Positions 5,676-6,682 of a DNA stretch of 6,682 nt are shown in pieces. The DNA lies in contig PMZX01000206.1 of NCBI GenBank assembly GCA_003170035.1, positions 1 through 6,682 of the forward strand, in the 5' to 3' direction. The DNA is from Myxococcales bacterium. GTDB taxonomy: Bacteria > Myxococcota_A > Polyangia > Fen-1088. The notes below the pieces were generated by a model, which worked only from the letters and a program-made list of their open reading frames with translations, was not told the origin of the DNA and ran no database searches. Positions within the stretch are counted from its first letter, which is position 1. Each line of letters begins with the position of its first letter. The position numbers were made by a program, and so were the translations under genes.

Positions 5676-6682
5676 CTAGTATCGAGGCGGAGCCGCGTGG
5701 CAGACGAGGCAATCGGCCCGCCGGTGGCAGACGTAGCAGTTGTCGTTGGCAAAACTCCCTGCCGCGAATCCGTGCAGGGTACCCCAGGCCCCGCGGTGAT
5801 TGAGCGGCGCTGTCGTCCTGTGACACTGGATGCACGCGCCGGGCTGGTGACACACCCGGCAGGCCTCGGGATCGAACGCCGAAGCGGGTCCGTGACCGCG
5901 CAAGCGCCAGAGCGCGGTGTGGCTCTTGGGCGGATGGGTGCGATGGCAATTGGTGCAAACCGGCGAGGCGTGGCAACGGGCGCACGAGCGCCCCGCAGCC
6001 CCGGCCTCGTCTTCGTCCCAGGGCAGATTCGCGTGCGAGCGCAACCAGACCTGGTTGTGGTCGCGCGGCTTCAAGGTTCGCGCGGACCCCGCCAGCAGGC
6101 CCCGGAAATCGGTGGTGGAGTGACAATCGTCACAGTTGGGCCCGGCTGACCCGCGATGCGGATCCGCGTGGCATTCAGCGCAGCGCTTGCCCATCAACGG
6201 GAACCGGCGATCGAGCGGCGGCGCCACTTCCTTCTTGGTCCAACCGAAAGCGGGCGGCGAATCGGGCCGCGGCCGATGGCAGAAGGAGCAGGCCAGATCG
6301 CGATGCGCGCCGTCACGCACGAAATGGGTCATCCGGTCGTGATTGAATTTGGGCGCTCCCTTTTCCGGCCGGTGGCACTTGCCACAGTCCCGGCCAAGCT
6401 GCCCGCGGTGCGGTTCGGTCTTCTCGTGGCAGTCCACGCACTTGACCGCCCCCAGCTTGAAGCGACCGTTGACGTGGCACGACTCGCACTTGGCGGTCTT
6501 GTGCAGGCCTTCCAGTGGGAACCGCTTGTTGTGTTTCCAGACCAGTTGCAGGTCTTTGAAATGTTGGGTCGGCGTGTGACATTTGGAGCAGTCGTTGCCG
6601 AGTTGTCCGGTGTGCTTGTCCTTGTGGCAGTCGACACAAGTGAGCTTGTTGGTACGGTAGATTCCGGTCTGGTGACAGTTGG
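5676..6682 (-). CDS. Multihaem c-type cytochrome (at least 14 CxxCH), 5' end beyond window
   Basis: The C-terminal 334 residues are visible; the frame is open to the right edge, so start and signal peptide are outside. Fourteen complete CxxCH haem c sites are present, in order CVDCH, CSKCH, CESCH, CVDCH, CGKCH, CSFCH, CAECH, CDDCH, CARCH, CTNCH, CRVCH, CIQCH, CYVCH and CLVCH, and NCH at the very edge is probably a fifteenth. Many further histidines could be distal ligands. The first part repeats a module of the cytochrome c3/c7 kind: CxxCH, then HxGQLG, C..CH, F.H, a second H and another C..CH. The last part has closely paired sites (CARCH/CTNCH, CRVCH/CIQCH, CYVCH/CLVCH) with H.PLNH- and HG-type spacers. 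Such proteins mature in the periplasm, where haem is attached, and form multi-haem wires. It sits 33 bases upstream of the iron-sulfur/cytochrome b fusion gene and is its likely redox partner. Similar to Geobacter/Anaeromyxobacter-type multihaem cytochromes in general, but I cannot name an orthologue. Confidence 0.92.
   Translation of the reverse strand, partial: NCHQTGIYRTNKLTCVDCHKDKHTGQLGNDCSKCHTPTQHFKDLQLVWKHNKRFPLEGLHKTAKCESCHVNGRFKLGAVKCVDCHEKTEPHRGQLGRDCGKCHRPEKGAPKFNHDRMTHFVRDGAHRDLACSFCHRPRPDSPPAFGWTKKEVAPPLDRRFPLMGKRCAECHADPHRGSAGPNCDDCHSTTDFRGLLAGSARTLKPRDHNQVWLRSHANLPWDEDEAGAAGRSCARCHASPVCTNCHRTHPPKSHTALWRLRGHGPASAFDPEACRVCHQPGACIQCHRTTAPLNHRGAWGTLHGFAAGSFANDNCYVCHRRADCLVCHAAPPRY

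Noticed and set aside
5199..6149. 316-codon plus-strand open frame
   Set aside because: It lies opposite two strongly supported genes (the iron-sulfur fusion and the multihaem cytochrome), spans their junction, and shows no domain; high GC makes such antisense frames common.

Overview
The window is GC-rich and has the look of a free-living anaerobic or facultative deltaproteobacterial or Myxococcota-type bacterium. The clues are a multihaem c-type cytochrome with at least 14 haem sites, a Ser/Gly/Thr-rich lipoprotein of the kind common in Myxococcota, a large BadF/BcrA-type activator, and a proteobacterial-type glucokinase. This placement is inferred from gene content only; there is no rRNA or marker gene here.

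Layout. (1) From about 1270 leftwards off the window edge (minus strand) runs the N-terminal 423 codons of a large, two-ASKHA-domain acyl-CoA dehydratase/benzoyl-CoA reductase-type activator. (2) A 171-bp gap, probably a divergent promoter region, separates it from a complete glucokinase gene (glk, plus strand, 1442-2446). (3) A 135-bp convergent intergenic region holds a perfect 10-bp inverted repeat. (4) On the minus strand lie three genes read right to left that all concern electron transfer: a multihaem cytochrome c whose 5' end lies beyond the window (5676-6682), a 626-residue fusion protein with a Crp-like sensor domain, four [4Fe-4S] ligand sets and a five-helix di-haem b membrane domain (3762-5642), and a predicted lipoprotein with 27 tandem Ser/Gly hexads and a two-haem C-terminal domain (2582-3646).

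How the genes may work together. The last three genes look like a possible electron conduit. Cytoplasmic electrons would enter the iron-sulfur clusters of the fusion protein, cross the membrane through two stacked b haems, and be handed to the periplasmic multihaem cytochrome. A membrane-anchored di-haem lipoprotein on a long flexible arm may take part further out. Direction of flow, partners and final acceptor cannot be read from the sequence. The activator gene and glk show no evident link to this cluster.
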